From Alphaproteobacteria bacterium (GTDB lineage: Bacteria > Pseudomonadota > Alphaproteobacteria > Rhizobiales > JAJFHC01), in assembly GCA_021775805.1 (NCBI GenBank), contig JAJFHD010000054.1, positions 1 through 64,000 on the forward strand: a stretch of 64,000 nucleotides of DNA, given 5' to 3'. Shown one piece after another: positions 27,572-37,301 of this stretch (position 1 is its first letter; each line of letters starts with the position of its first letter). The translations under genes were made by a program, and so were the position numbers. The notes beneath the pieces are model-generated. The model searched no databases. It saw nothing but the letters and a program-made list of their open reading frames with translations, and had not been told where the DNA came from.

Positions 27572-29674
27572 ATGCGCGACCGCACCGCCGCAGTGAACGT
27601 TGTCTTAGTCCGCCTGAGTCGTGTGGTATCGGCAATTTTTGTTTGCCTGATTTTTGCAGGCGCCGGTCAATCCGCGGCGGCGAACGAGACCGCTGTGCTC
27701 ATTGTCGATTCTTCCAACAGCATGTGGGGCCAGATTGACCGGCGCAACAAGGTCGTCATCACCCGCAACGCACTTGCCGAAAACCTCAAGCGTCACCGCA
27801 ATAAACTCAATCTCGGCATCATCGCGTACGGCCACCGCAGCCGCGTAAGCTGCCGTGATATCCAGACGATTGTAAAACCCGGCAAGATCGAGCCTCGCCG
27901 TTTCGAAAGGGCAATCCGACGGCTGGTGCCCAATGGCAAGACCCCGATTGCGCGCTCCCTGAACGCCGCCGCCAAACTGCTCAACAAGACCGAAGGCCGG
28001 CGCAACATCATCCTGCTGAGCGACGGCCTCGACAATTGCGGGCCCGATCCGTGCGCCACCGCCGCCGCATTGAAATCGTCCGACGCCGGAATAACCGTCC
28101 ACGTCATCGCCTTTTCTGTAGACCGCTCGAAACATCATCGCCTCCGGTGCATCTCAAAGAACACCGGTGGGACGTTCCACACGGCACGGAACGCCAAAGG
28201 TCTGTCCAAAGCCATTGACGGCGCCTTTACTGCTGCAGCAATCGTAGAGGAAATTGCGCCGCCGACACCCGACCAGGTGCTATCGGACGCCGGCGGAACG
28301 ATTCCTGCCGAGCCACCGGCAGCCGTTGAGTCGGCAAAACCGGCGGGCACAGCCGCCGCAGCATCGCCAAACGGCACTGAGGCGAAAGCCATACAATCAA
28401 CGGAGTCGAACCCAACGACATCTGCCGGGACCACCGACAGCGGTCCTGCAGAACCCACGCTCGCGGAAGCGGAGCCGGTCGACACCACCGCACCTCTCGC
28501 CGACGGCCAGACCGCGGCATTAAAAACCGCGACACCGGATCCGGGCGACGAACCGGCTTCTGAAACCGGTCAGGACCGGTCAGCGAAGGATCCGGCGACC
28601 GATACGTTCCTGAGTGCCGTTTCCGCAATCACCACAGCGCAGGTCGCGGCGTTCGGCCAAATGCCAAGCACGCCCGCGAAAACGGAAGACCGGGACAGCA
28701 GGCTCGCGCAGTCGCAGACCACCACGCCGGCCGCGGATCAAGTTGCCGACGCCGCAGACGACATCGTTACCGGTGCGGTGCCAAAGCAGGAATCCGGCAG
28801 CAAACTGGACCCCCGCCAGATTGAGCCCGACAAAAGCGCCATCCCGCGCATTCCCGATGAAATCCGCCCTGACTTCCTGATATCGCAAACCGAAGTTGAA
28901 AAAGGCAAGGAGGGCATCAAACTCAAGGCACAGATAACCGCCAGCACGGCTGCCATAACTCGAGAAATCGACTGGCGGATCTATCAGATTGAAGACATTA
29001 AAAAGCAGAAATGGCGCCAGGTCGGAGCAAAACTAACAGCCGAGGCACTGTTTACCCTGCCGACCGGCAACTATGTGGTGCGGGCGGTTTACGGATCCGT
29101 GCGCGCGGCCAAGGTGATCGCTGTCGACGAGGGCAAACAGGTCGATGCAACATTCATCCTGAATGCCGGCGCCCTTCGCGTCCAGCCGGCGCTGGCATTC
29201 CTGGACGCGCCTCAGGGCACGGCCGCGAAGCACTGGGTTTTCGGCACCGCCAAAAGCAGCCAGGGCAAACGCCGCTTGTTTTCCCAGTCAAACACCCCCG
29301 ATGAGGTCATTCGTCTGAACGCCGGCACCTATCGCCTCGTCAGCCGCTACGGCGATGCCAACGCTCTGGTCGAAACCGATATTACGATAAAGCCCGGCCT
29401 GCTGACCGAAGTCGAAATCAATCACAAGGCCGGAATTGCAACATTCGTTTCGACCACACCGGCTAACGCCAAGGATCCGGCAAAGGACACGACACGCTGG
29501 GAATTGAAAGATGCGGCAGGCGCCACGGTGGTTCGTTCGACGGGCCTTCGGACATCGCACATTCTGGCACCCGGTGACTATGAAATGACCGCCGACGTTG
29601 GCGGAAAGACGTTCAAGTCCAGTTTCAAGATCGCAATCGGTGAAGCAAAAACAGTGGAAATTTCAGATCAGTGA
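27572..29674 (+). CDS. Secreted von Willebrand factor type A domain protein
   Basis: This 700-residue protein has a signal-like N-terminus ending near SAAANETA, then a VWA domain at about residues 38-215 with an intact metal-site motif (LIVDSSNSMWGQI), the TPIA threonine and LLSDGLDNC. A long Ala/Pro/Thr-rich linker (about 225-425) follows, then a beta-rich C-terminal part with repeated NYVVRAVYG- and TYRLVSRYG-type strands. It is probably periplasmic or on the surface. The next gene downstream encodes a secreted FecR-domain protein, so both may work in an envelope-related assembly. Function is unknown. Confidence 0.8.
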   Translation: MRDRTAAVNVVLVRLSRVVSAIFVCLIFAGAGQSAAANETAVLIVDSSNSMWGQIDRRNKVVITRNALAENLKRHRNKLNLGIIAYGHRSRVSCRDIQTIVKPGKIEPRRFERAIRRLVPNGKTPIARSLNAAAKLLNKTEGRRNIILLSDGLDNCGPDPCATAAALKSSDAGITVHVIAFSVDRSKHHRLRCISKNTGGTFHTARNAKGLSKAIDGAFTAAAIVEEIAPPTPDQVLSDAGGTIPAEPPAAVESAKPAGTAAAASPNGTEAKAIQSTESNPTTSAGTTDSGPAEPTLAEAEPVDTTAPLADGQTAALKTATPDPGDEPASETGQDRSAKDPATDTFLSAVSAITTAQVAAFGQMPSTPAKTEDRDSRLAQSQTTTPAADQVADAADDIVTGAVPKQESGSKLDPRQIEPDKSAIPRIPDEIRPDFLISQTEVEKGKEGIKLKAQITASTAAITREIDWRIYQIEDIKKQKWRQVGAKLTAEALFTLPTGNYVVRAVYGSVRAAKVIAVDEGKQVDATFILNAGALRVQPALAFLDAPQGTAAKHWVFGTAKSSQGKRRLFSQSNTPDEVIRLNAGTYRLVSRYGDANALVETDITIKPGLLTEVEINHKAGIATFVSTTPANAKDPAKDTTRWELKDAAGATVVRSTGLRTSHILAPGDYEMTADVGGKTFKSSFKIAIGEAKTVEISDQ

Positions 29675-29799
29675 CACTACCTAATGCCGGTAGTGCGGAT
29701 TGCAGCCAGGCGTTAACCGGATTCTTCGCTTTCGTTTGCCCCGCAACCGAACAAGAATTCTAATGGCTGAATTCTTGATTCCGCGTTCCGGGGGTGTCG

Positions 29800-30435
29800 A
29801 TGCCGTTGAGAAATCTAAAACACTCTGTTTTGCTGTTTGCCGCATTCGTGGTTTTCATGGGCGCGGCAGCCTCGCAGGCAGCCCAGATCGGCACCGTAAC
29901 GCGCATACAGAACGCGGTCTCCATCGTGCAGGACGGTGACGAATTGCCGGTGAATGTGGGAACGATCGTTCATGACAACGACGAACTTCAAACCGGCAAC
30001 GACGGCCGTGTCGAAGTCACCCTGATTGACGAAACGGTTCTGACCCTTGGTGAAAACGGCAGGATGCGGGTCGACGAGTTTGTCTTTGACCCGCAGAACG
30101 ACACCGGGTCAGCCTTTGTCAGCGCCCTGAAAGGCCCGTTCCGTTTTGTTACCGGCAAGTTCGGCAAACTGGCGAACAAGACCGCAGAAATTCGAACACC
30201 ACTCGCCCTCATCGGGATCCGGGGCACCGACTTCTGGGGCGGCCCGGTACGGGGCGTCTATGGTGTCTTTCTGCTCGACGGAAGCGTGTCCGTGACCAAT
30301 CAGGCGGGTGAGGAAGTACTCGACACGCCCGGCACCGGTGTCAATCTCACAGCCGCGGTCGAGCCCCCGGGCGCCGTCAGCACCTGGGCGCAGGACAAGG
30401 TCGACGAAGCCATTTCGTCGATTACATTTAACTAG
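29800..30435 (+). CDS. Secreted FecR-domain protein
   Basis: This 211-residue protein has an N-terminal signal peptide (SVLLFAAFVVFMGAAASQA). The remainder matches the FecR domain: VNVGTIVHDNDELQTGNDGR, VTLIDETVLTLGENGRM and EIRTPLALIGIRGTDFWGG. No sigma-factor partner or transmembrane anchor is present, so this is the free-standing secreted form rather than a FecI regulator. GGGGG precedes the ATG at 29800 by a few nucleotides; an in-frame GTG lies two codons earlier. It is on the same strand as the VWA gene, 125 bp downstream. Confidence 0.83.
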   Translation: MPLRNLKHSVLLFAAFVVFMGAAASQAAQIGTVTRIQNAVSIVQDGDELPVNVGTIVHDNDELQTGNDGRVEVTLIDETVLTLGENGRMRVDEFVFDPQNDTGSAFVSALKGPFRFVTGKFGKLANKTAEIRTPLALIGIRGTDFWGGPVRGVYGVFLLDGSVSVTNQAGEEVLDTPGTGVNLTAAVEPPGAVSTWAQDKVDEAISSITFN

Positions 30436-30493
30436 ATCAGGATTTTGGAGCAGGATGCGGGCGGAAAACCGCATAGACTTTCCACATCCCGGT

Positions 30494-31381
30494 CTAAAGC
30501 ACCGCGCTGGCCTCGGCCAGCCAACTCGCGATCTGCCGGGCGGGCGACTCCGATGGCAGGTCGGTTCGGTAGGTAACGAAGTAACCGCGCTCGGACGCCG
30601 CCGATTCTTCGGTCAATCGAACCAGTGCCCCGGAGTCCAGAAACGTATCGAGCAATCCTTCCCAGCAAAGACAGATACCCTGCCCGGCCAAGGCCGCACT
30701 TACCAGCAAGACATAGCTGTCGAAGTTCGTGACTCTGGTCATTCCATCATGTGGCCGGTCGATCGCCTGGAACCAGGAACGCCACTCGTACCAGAACTGC
30801 CAGCCCACATCCATCTGCAGAAGATGTTCCGACTTCAGCTCAGCGACGGACAAAGGCGTCGACCGCCCTTTCAGATAGATCGGACTACAGGCTGGATAGA
30901 CTTCTTCTCCGAGAACTTTGATGCTCGTGCTACCCGGCCAGTTGCCATCGCCAAAACGGATCTGGAGGTCACCGCCGTCGCGCTTTTCGGTATAGGTTTC
31001 GCTGACGATACGAACATTTATGTCCGGAAACGCAGACTGCAGTTCAGCCAGGCGGGGAATAAGCCAAAACGCGGTGAACCCGGACCCGGCACTGATCGAA
31101 ATCGTTCGAAGCCGGCCCTCGTTGCGGATCTGGTCGACCACGACTTCCAGGCGGTTCAACCCCGTCCTCAGGGTGTCGAACAGCCTTTCGCCGTTTGCCG
31201 TCAAGGCCATCGGTTTGCTTGCCCGGTCGAACAGCCGGCAACCGAGATCCTCTTCCAAAGCGGCAACTCTGCGGCTGATTGCAGGTTGAGAGACGTTTTG
31301 TTCCTCCGCCGCACGGGTAAAGGTTCCCAATCGCGCTGCGGCATCAAAGGCAATCAGATCCGAGAAGGATGGAAGGCGCAC
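30494..31381 (-). CDS. LysR-family transcriptional regulator (GcvA-like)
   Basis: This 295-residue regulator has the LysR helix-turn-helix at the N-terminus (FTRAAEEQNVSQPAISRRVA, then LEEDLGCRLFDR). The C-terminal effector domain is of the GcvA type (DGGDLQIRFGDGNWPG; TNFDSYVLLVSAALAGQGI). It is divergent from the ALDH operon with a 123-bp shared promoter region, so it probably controls that operon. The effector is unknown. Confidence 0.9.
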   Translation of the reverse strand: MRLPSFSDLIAFDAAARLGTFTRAAEEQNVSQPAISRRVAALEEDLGCRLFDRASKPMALTANGERLFDTLRTGLNRLEVVVDQIRNEGRLRTISISAGSGFTAFWLIPRLAELQSAFPDINVRIVSETYTEKRDGGDLQIRFGDGNWPGSTSIKVLGEEVYPACSPIYLKGRSTPLSVAELKSEHLLQMDVGWQFWYEWRSWFQAIDRPHDGMTRVTNFDSYVLLVSAALAGQGICLCWEGLLDTFLDSGALVRLTEESAASERGYFVTYRTDLPSESPARQIASWLAEASAVL

Positions 31382-31504
31382 AGACTATAACTCCAGCGTA
31401 TACTAACATAGCCATTTAGCAGGTTGCGCAAATCGGGGAAAGCACGGAATTTGGGGCCATAGCGGCAGTCTTCCAACTGCCGTTCGTCCTGCGCGAGGTG
31501 TGCG

Positions 31505-33052
31505 ATGAAAACCGGAAACTTTTCTATTGCGGGCAAATGGGTATCGCCGGTTTCAGCGCGCACCATCGAGGTTATCAACCCGGCGACTGAACTCCCCTGC
31601 GCCACAGTTGCCATGGGCAATGCCGAGGATGCAGACCGCGCCGTACAGGCTGCAAAACGGGCCTTTGTGGGATTTTCCCGCACCTCGAAGGAAGAGCGAA
31701 TCGACCTTCTGTCGACGATCGCGAGTGGCTACGAGAATCGCATCGACGAACTTGCACGCGCCATGACCCTCGAAATGGGCGCGCCCAGCCGCTTGGCGTT
31801 GGAACAACAGGCCCAATCGGGACTCAGCCACTTGCGCAAAACAATCGATTGCTTGCAGAACTTCCCGTTCGAAACCATGCGTGGAACCACCAGGGTCATT
31901 CACGAAGCGATTGGCGTCGCCGCACTGATAACACCCTGGAACTGGCCCATGAACCAGATTGTCTGCAAGGTGGCGCCAGCCATCGCTGCCGGTTGCACGA
32001 TGGTTCTCAAACCCAGCGAACAGTCTCCGTTGAGTGCGCTCGTTTTTGCCGAGATCATGGATGAGGCCGGTGTCCCCGCAGGCGTCTTCAATCTTGTCAA
32101 CGGTGACGGAGAAAATGTCGGGTCGACCTTGTCCGGAAACAGTGACGTTGACGTGATTTCAATCACCGGTTCTACCCGGGCGGGCATTCAAGTGGCTCAG
32201 GCTGCGGCACCGACAATCAAGCGCGTGGTGCAGGAACTGGGGGGCAAGTCACCCAACATCCTTCTCGACGACTGCAATCTGGAGGACGCCGTATCGAGGG
32301 GTGTTGCCGCCTGCTTTTCTAACTCAGGCCAGTCATGTGACGCGCCTACGCTGATGCTGGTTCCGGAAAAGTTGATGGAACGGACGAAATCCATCGCAAA
32401 AAGGACAGCCCAGGGCATTGTTGTCGGTGACCCGACCGATGACAGAACACAACTGGGTCCGGTGGCGAACGGCACGCAATTCTCCAAGGTCCGGCAGATG
32501 ATCGATCAGGGCGTCGCCGACGGCGCAACACTGGTTGTGGGCGGGCCGGACCGTCCCGAGGGGCTGACCAGAGGGTACTTCATCGAACCAACCGTGTTCG
32601 GCGATGTTTCCCCATCGATGACGATTGCGTCTGAGGAGATCTTCGGACCGGTCCTGTCGATCATGTCCTACAAGAATGATGAAGACGCAGTCCAGATGGT
32701 GAATAACGCCCCATTCGGTTTGGCAGCATATGTCCAGTCAAAGGATCATAACCGTGCAGGCGCTTTGGCCCGCAGGTTGCGGGCCGGCCAGGTCCATATC
32801 AACTATGCCGAGCCCGACCTGACTGCACCGTTCGGCGGTTATCGACAGTCGGGAAATGGCCGCGAGTATGGCGAGTGGGGCCTTCGCGACTTTCTGGAGG
32901 TCAAGGCGCTTGTTGGTTACCGGTGCAATGCCTCACCGCACGATCGATCCCACCAAACTGAAGCGACAGATCTTTCCAAAGTGGCGGTCAATCGGCATTT
33001 TGGTGAAACCGCCTTCGCAGACAGCAAACTGCGAAACGGCAAAATCGAATAA
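31505..33052 (+). CDS. Aldehyde dehydrogenase with C-terminal extension
   Basis: This NAD(P)-dependent aldehyde dehydrogenase has 515 residues. Visible motifs are PWNWPMNQIVCKVAPA, the catalytic glutamate in VVQELGGKSPNI, the cysteine nucleophile in SNSGQSCDAP and the FGPVLSIM segment. Family members end near the ALVGY sequence; here about 40 extra residues follow it (RCNASPHDRSHQ onward) and look unlike ALDH. It starts at ATG with GAGG about 7 nt upstream. It is first in an operon with a 3-hydroxyacid dehydrogenase and a cupin, controlled by a divergent LysR. The aldehyde is unknown. Confidence 0.88.
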   Translation: MKTGNFSIAGKWVSPVSARTIEVINPATELPCATVAMGNAEDADRAVQAAKRAFVGFSRTSKEERIDLLSTIASGYENRIDELARAMTLEMGAPSRLALEQQAQSGLSHLRKTIDCLQNFPFETMRGTTRVIHEAIGVAALITPWNWPMNQIVCKVAPAIAAGCTMVLKPSEQSPLSALVFAEIMDEAGVPAGVFNLVNGDGENVGSTLSGNSDVDVISITGSTRAGIQVAQAAAPTIKRVVQELGGKSPNILLDDCNLEDAVSRGVAACFSNSGQSCDAPTLMLVPEKLMERTKSIAKRTAQGIVVGDPTDDRTQLGPVANGTQFSKVRQMIDQGVADGATLVVGGPDRPEGLTRGYFIEPTVFGDVSPSMTIASEEIFGPVLSIMSYKNDEDAVQMVNNAPFGLAAYVQSKDHNRAGALARRLRAGQVHINYAEPDLTAPFGGYRQSGNGREYGEWGLRDFLEVKALVGYRCNASPHDRSHQTEATDLSKVAVNRHFGETAFADSKLRNGKIE

Positions 33053-33093
33053 TCATTCAACAACACCAAATTCACTTAAAGAAGGACAAGAAC

Positions 33094-33993
33094 ATGCACT
33101 ACGGATTTGTCGGTCTGGGCAACCTGGGCGCGCACTTGGCGAACAGTCTGCTGAATGCCGGATTTCAAGTGACGGTAAACGATCTCAACCGCGAGGCTGC
33201 CAGCGCACTCGAACAGGCGGGAGCAACCTGGGCAGACACACCGGCGATCCTGGCGCAACAAACCGATGCGGTTGTTACCTGCCTGCCCTCACCGGCGGTG
33301 TCGGAACAGGTGCTGGGAGAGCTTCTCGAAGTAATGAAACCCGGCACCACATGGATCGAGATGTCGACGCTTGGAAAGGAAGACATACTCCGGCTGGCCG
33401 GTGTGGCAATGGAAAAGGGCGTTCGCACCATGGAGTTGCCTGTAACCGGTGGCGTGCATCTTGCGGCCCAGGGGCAGATTACCATGCTGCCGGGCGGCGA
33501 CAAGGATCTGTTCGAGTTGCACTTGCCGGCCCTTCAGGCGATGGGCAATCAGATCTTTCATATGGGACCGCTCGGTTCGGCCGCGCTGATCAAGGTGATC
33601 ACGAACATGCTGGCCTTCATACATCTGATTGCCGATGCCGAAGCCCTCATGCTGGCCAGGCGCGGCGGCCTCGATCTGACCCAGGCATGGAAAGCAATCA
33701 AGGCAAGTTCCGGCAACAGCTTCGTCCATGAAACGGAAGGTCAACTCATCCTGAACGGCAGCTACGATGTCGCGTTTACCATGGACCTGGTCCTGAAAGA
33801 CCTGGGATTTGCCATGAGTTTCGGGCAGGAATTTGACGTGCCTCTGGATATGGCGGGCCTTGCCCAACAAACCTTCCGACGCGGCAAAGCAGCCTATGGC
33901 GGAGATGCTCAGTCGCCACAGATTGCAAAGTTGCTGGAAGATCTTCTGGACACAGACTTGCGTGCGCCGGGATTCCCCGCCCGTCTCGAATAG
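33094..33993 (+). CDS. 3-hydroxyisobutyrate dehydrogenase-family NAD(P) oxidoreductase
   Basis: This 299-residue protein has the GLGNLGAHLANSLLNAG cofactor motif, the VTCLPSPAVSEQVL loop, the substrate motif MELPVTGGVHLAAQGQITML and the catalytic lysine in LGSAALIKVITNML (K near residue 168). The family oxidises 3-hydroxyisobutyrate, tartronate semialdehyde, hydroxypropionate and similar acids. It follows the ALDH gene by 41 bp. Together they would turn a hydroxy acid into an aldehyde and then an acid. Confidence 0.87.
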   Translation: MHYGFVGLGNLGAHLANSLLNAGFQVTVNDLNREAASALEQAGATWADTPAILAQQTDAVVTCLPSPAVSEQVLGELLEVMKPGTTWIEMSTLGKEDILRLAGVAMEKGVRTMELPVTGGVHLAAQGQITMLPGGDKDLFELHLPALQAMGNQIFHMGPLGSAALIKVITNMLAFIHLIADAEALMLARRGGLDLTQAWKAIKASSGNSFVHETEGQLILNGSYDVAFTMDLVLKDLGFAMSFGQEFDVPLDMAGLAQQTFRRGKAAYGGDAQSPQIAKLLEDLLDTDLRAPGFPARLE

Positions 33994-34070
33994 GACCGTG
34001 CGTCCACTGACTGACCGTTGAATTTTCCGATCCACTCAGACAATAGAATCTGCATTAGGGAACAAAGGCC

Positions 34071-34550
34071 GTGCTTCCAGTATTTGAAACCAACTCGATG
34101 GAGTCCTTCCCGCAGGCCGCCAACGAGAACCATCCCAATGAAATCATTGCAATTCATCCCCTGACACAGGCGTTTGTGTCTGAACTCAACCAACAACCGG
34201 TCGAAGGCGGAACCGATCCGGTGTATGGAGAGGTGACCTGGCGCACTCTGATATCCGGCGACCGGACATCGTCCAAGGACCTTATTCTGGGCGTCGCTGA
34301 TTTTCCCGCTCACGGCAGTCTCAACCCTCACCGGCACGCACCTCCCGAGTTCTACTTCTGTTTGTCCGGCTCAGGCACCGTTGTGGTTGACGGTCTGGAA
34401 TTCGAGATACAGACCGGGTCCGCCGTGTTCATTCCCGGCAACGCCGAACACGGTGTGACCGCGGGACCGCACGGGCTGTCCTTTGCCTACGGATTTGCGC
34501 AGCACACTTTTGCCGACATCGACTATGTATTTTCCGATGTAAATGTCTGA
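34071..34550 (+). CDS. Small cupin protein of the LysR-controlled operon
   Basis: This 159-residue protein has a single cupin barrel. The metal motif is HRHAPPEFYFCLSGSG (two His and one Glu), followed by GSAVFIPGNAEHGV, which supplies the last histidine. It starts at GTG. Its N-terminal part (about 60 residues) has no recognised motif. Located 77 bp after the dehydrogenase gene, it probably acts on the same pathway as an enzyme or isomerase. Cupin DMSP lyases share the metal motif, but nothing else here supports that role. Confidence 0.75.
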   Translation: MLPVFETNSMESFPQAANENHPNEIIAIHPLTQAFVSELNQQPVEGGTDPVYGEVTWRTLISGDRTSSKDLILGVADFPAHGSLNPHRHAPPEFYFCLSGSGTVVVDGLEFEIQTGSAVFIPGNAEHGVTAGPHGLSFAYGFAQHTFADIDYVFSDVNV

Positions 34551-34597
34551 ACGCATCGAATCCACACGGCGACACCAAAGCAGGCGGCCATTGCCTC

Positions 34598-35251
34598 TCA
34601 CGGCAAACCGTTCAGGTCCTGCAGAACATCGGTTGGCGGCAGATCCCGGTACTCGTCCGGCTGGCCCGTGCGGTTGATCCAGCGCACGTCAAAGCCAAAG
34701 GCGCTGGCTCCCGCCACGTCCCAGCGGTTCGAGGACTGAAAACTGACGGCGCCCGGTTCGATGCGGTATTTGTCCGTAACCATGGCATAGGTTGAAAAGT
34801 CGGTCTTGAAAACACCCACATCATGGACCGAGAACAGGTCGTCCAGAAGCCCCCCGAGCCCTGCCGAATCGACTGCACTTTGGAGCATGTCCGGCGAGCC
34901 GTTCGACAAAATCGCCGTCTTTAGCCCGCGCGTCTTCAGAGCTTTAAGAACACCGGGCACTTCGTCGTAGCAATCAAGCGTCCGATAAGCCTCCAGAAGC
35001 ACGTCCCGCGCCCGCTTGTTTGCACCCGGAACAAACTCCAGTGCGAAATCAAGTGCCTCCGTCGTCAGCGACCAGAAGTCCCTGTACCTGCCCATGCCCG
35101 TGCGCGTCCAGCTGTACTCGAGCTGTTTGTTACGCCAGATCTCGGAAACCCGCGCCGCGTTCTCGCCGACCAGGGCCGCGTTCCGTGAAACCGCCGAATG
35201 GACATCGAACAAGGTGCCATAGGCATCGAACACATAGGCTTTGTAGGACAA
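34598..35251 (-). CDS. Haloacid dehalogenase type II-like HAD hydrolase
   Basis: This 217-residue HAD hydrolase has the nucleophile motif VFDAYGTLFDVHSAV, the second motif ILSNGSPDML, the lysine region GVFKTDFSTY and the motif VSFQSSNRWDVAGASAFG. This matches 2-haloacid dehalogenase (L-DEX type). It would remove halide from short 2-haloacids, though many annotated members have other activities. The start is a TTG at 35251 with GAGGAG 7 nt upstream. The slightly longer frame also opens with TTG but overlaps that site. It lies 45 bp after thrS on the same strand. Confidence 0.85.
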   Translation of the reverse strand: MSYKAYVFDAYGTLFDVHSAVSRNAALVGENAARVSEIWRNKQLEYSWTRTGMGRYRDFWSLTTEALDFALEFVPGANKRARDVLLEAYRTLDCYDEVPGVLKALKTRGLKTAILSNGSPDMLQSAVDSAGLGGLLDDLFSVHDVGVFKTDFSTYAMVTDKYRIEPGAVSFQSSNRWDVAGASAFGFDVRWINRTGQPDEYRDLPPTDVLQDLNGLP

Positions 35252-35296
35252 GGTTCTGCTCCTCTGCGCCAAATTGAAGAGTGGTCCCGTCAGGCG

Positions 35297-37240
35297 TCAC
35301 TCAGCTGCAAGTTTCACCTTCCGGGCCAGATCGGGCGGCGTTCCTTCATCGACCAAAGCCGCAATCGCGTCGGCAAGGACCGCCGAGGTCTGGTTCTTGG
35401 ACCCGAGACGGCGTATCGAAACCGTTCCCTCCTCGGCCTCCCGGTTGCCGCAGACAAACATTGCCGGCACTTTCGCATGCGAATGCTCGCGCACCTTGTA
35501 GTTGATCTTCTCGTTTCGCAGGTCGACCTCGACGCGCAGGCCGGCGGCCCGCGCGGCGTCTGCGACAAAACGCGCGTAATCGTCGGCATCCGATGTGATC
35601 GTCGCTACAACCATTTGAAGCGGCGCCAGCCATAGCGGGAAGTGCCCGGCGTAGTTTTCCACCAGAATGCCGGTGAACCGTTCGAGCGAGCCGAACATCG
35701 CCCGGTGCAGCATGACGGGTGTGTATTTCTCTCCGTCGGCACCGATGTAGATGGCGCCCAGCCTGCCCGGCAGGTTCAGATCGACCTGCAATGTGCCGCA
35801 TTGCCAGTCGCGGCCGATCGCATCGCGCAACACGTACTCCAGTTTCGGTCCGTAAAACGCGCCCTCGCCCGGGTTCAGTTCGAAATCGAGCCCGGCGGCG
35901 TGAACCGCCGCTTTGAGGGCTTCTTCCGACTTGTCCCAGATGTCGTCTTCCCCGACCCGCTTTTCCGGACGGTCGGAGAACTTGATCGTGACCTCGTCAA
36001 ACCCGAAGTCTGAATAGATGCTCAGGATGTTGTCGTTGATCTTGACGCACTCTTCGGTGATTTGCGCCTCAGTGCAGAACACATGGGCGTCGTCCTGGGT
36101 AAACGAGCGCACCCGCATCACGCCGTGAAGCGCACCGGATGGCTCATAGCGGTGTACCTTGCCGAACTCGGCGATCTTGATCGGCAGGTCGCGATAGCTC
36201 TTGAGACCGTTCTTGAAGACCTGGACATGGCCCGGGCAGTTCATCGGCTTCAACGCGAACGTGCGCTCGTCCGGCGTAATGCTCGTGAACATGTTCTCGC
36301 CGAACTTCTCCCAATGGCCCGACGTCTCCCACAGGGACTTGTCGAGCATGTCAGGCGTGTTGACCTCAACATAGCCCGCCTCGATCTGGCGCCGGCGCAT
36401 GTAGGCGATGAGTTCCTGAAACATTGTCCAGCCCTTGGGGTGCCAGAATACGGAACCCGGTCCCTCTTCCTGGAAATGATAGAGATCCATTTCCCGCCCA
36501 AGCCGGCGATGATCGCGCTTTTCCGCCTCCTCCAGCATGTGCAGGTACCCCTTAAGGTCCTTGTCGCTGGCCCAGGCCGTACCGTAGATGCGCTGCAGCA
36601 TGGGATTGTTGGAATCCCCGCGCCAGTAGGCCCCCGCAAGCTTGAGCAGCTTGAAGGCACCGCCAACCTTGCCGGTCGACGGCATGTGAGGTCCGCGGCA
36701 CAGATCGATCCATTCGCCCTGGCGATACATCTTCAGATCTTCGCCTTCGGGAATCAGATCCACGAGTTCGACTTTGTATTCCTCGCCGCGTGCCCGGAAG
36801 AATTCCTTGGCCTCGTCCCGCGACCAGAGCTCCTTCGTGAACGGGGCGTCGCGCTTGACGATCTCGTGCATCTTCGCCTCGATCTTTTCCAGATCATCGA
36901 GGTGAAACGGTTCGTCGCGGGCAAAGTCGTAATAGAAGCCGTTCTCGATAACCGGACCGATTGTCACCTGCGTGCCGGGAAACAGCTCCTGCACGGCTTC
37001 GGCCATGACGTGGGCACTGTCGTGGCGAATCAGCTCCAGGGCCGCGTCGTCGTCGCGGGTTACGATCTCGATTTGTGAATCCTTTTCAATCGGATCGGAC
37101 AGGTCGCTGAGAATTCCGTTGACCTTCATGGCCACGGCCTTCTTGGACAAGGATTTGGAAATCGACGCAGCGATCTCGCCGCCTGTCTGGGCGGACTCCA
37201 ATTCGCGTTGCGCACCGTCTGGAAAGGTGATTGTAATCAT
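35297..37240 (-). CDS. thrS: Threonine-tRNA ligase
   Basis: This 647-residue class II aminoacyl-tRNA synthetase has an N-terminal TGS domain ([20 protein letters not shown]), the editing domain with [17 protein letters not shown], and motif 2/zinc ligands ([40 protein letters not shown]). Motif 3 is [19 protein letters not shown], and an anticodon-binding domain closes the protein. It charges tRNA-Thr and edits Ser-tRNA-Thr. AGGAG lies 7 nt before the ATG at 37240. It is next to yidD, an order I recall from many Rhizobiales. Confidence 0.96.
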   Translation of the reverse strand: MITITFPDGAQRELESAQTGGEIAASISKSLSKKAVAMKVNGILSDLSDPIEKDSQIEIVTRDDDAALELIRHDSAHVMAEAVQELFPGTQVTIGPVIENGFYYDFARDEPFHLDDLEKIEAKMHEIVKRDAPFTKELWSRDEAKEFFRARGEEYKVELVDLIPEGEDLKMYRQGEWIDLCRGPHMPSTGKVGGAFKLLKLAGAYWRGDSNNPMLQRIYGTAWASDKDLKGYLHMLEEAEKRDHRRLGREMDLYHFQEEGPGSVFWHPKGWTMFQELIAYMRRRQIEAGYVEVNTPDMLDKSLWETSGHWEKFGENMFTSITPDERTFALKPMNCPGHVQVFKNGLKSYRDLPIKIAEFGKVHRYEPSGALHGVMRVRSFTQDDAHVFCTEAQITEECVKINDNILSIYSDFGFDEVTIKFSDRPEKRVGEDDIWDKSEEALKAAVHAAGLDFELNPGEGAFYGPKLEYVLRDAIGRDWQCGTLQVDLNLPGRLGAIYIGADGEKYTPVMLHRAMFGSLERFTGILVENYAGHFPLWLAPLQMVVATITSDADDYARFVADAARAAGLRVEVDLRNEKINYKVREHSHAKVPAMFVCGNREAEEGTVSIRRLGSKNQTSAVLADAIAALVDEGTPPDLARKVKLAAE

Positions 37241-37301
37241 GGGCTTCTCCTGCTCAGTCTCCGCCAACCATGCGGGTAAGTCTGAGAGCGTTGTTTATGT
37301 G

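Noticed and set aside
30308-31390. 360-codon plus-strand ORF opposite the LysR gene
   Set aside because: It is the complement of a clear LysR gene and overlaps the FecR-domain gene; composition is typical of high-GC antisense reading.
34071-34550. Cupin DMSP lyase
   Set aside because: The metal motif is shared by most cupins; neighbours are not specific to DMSP use, and the N-terminus does not match lyases I remember.
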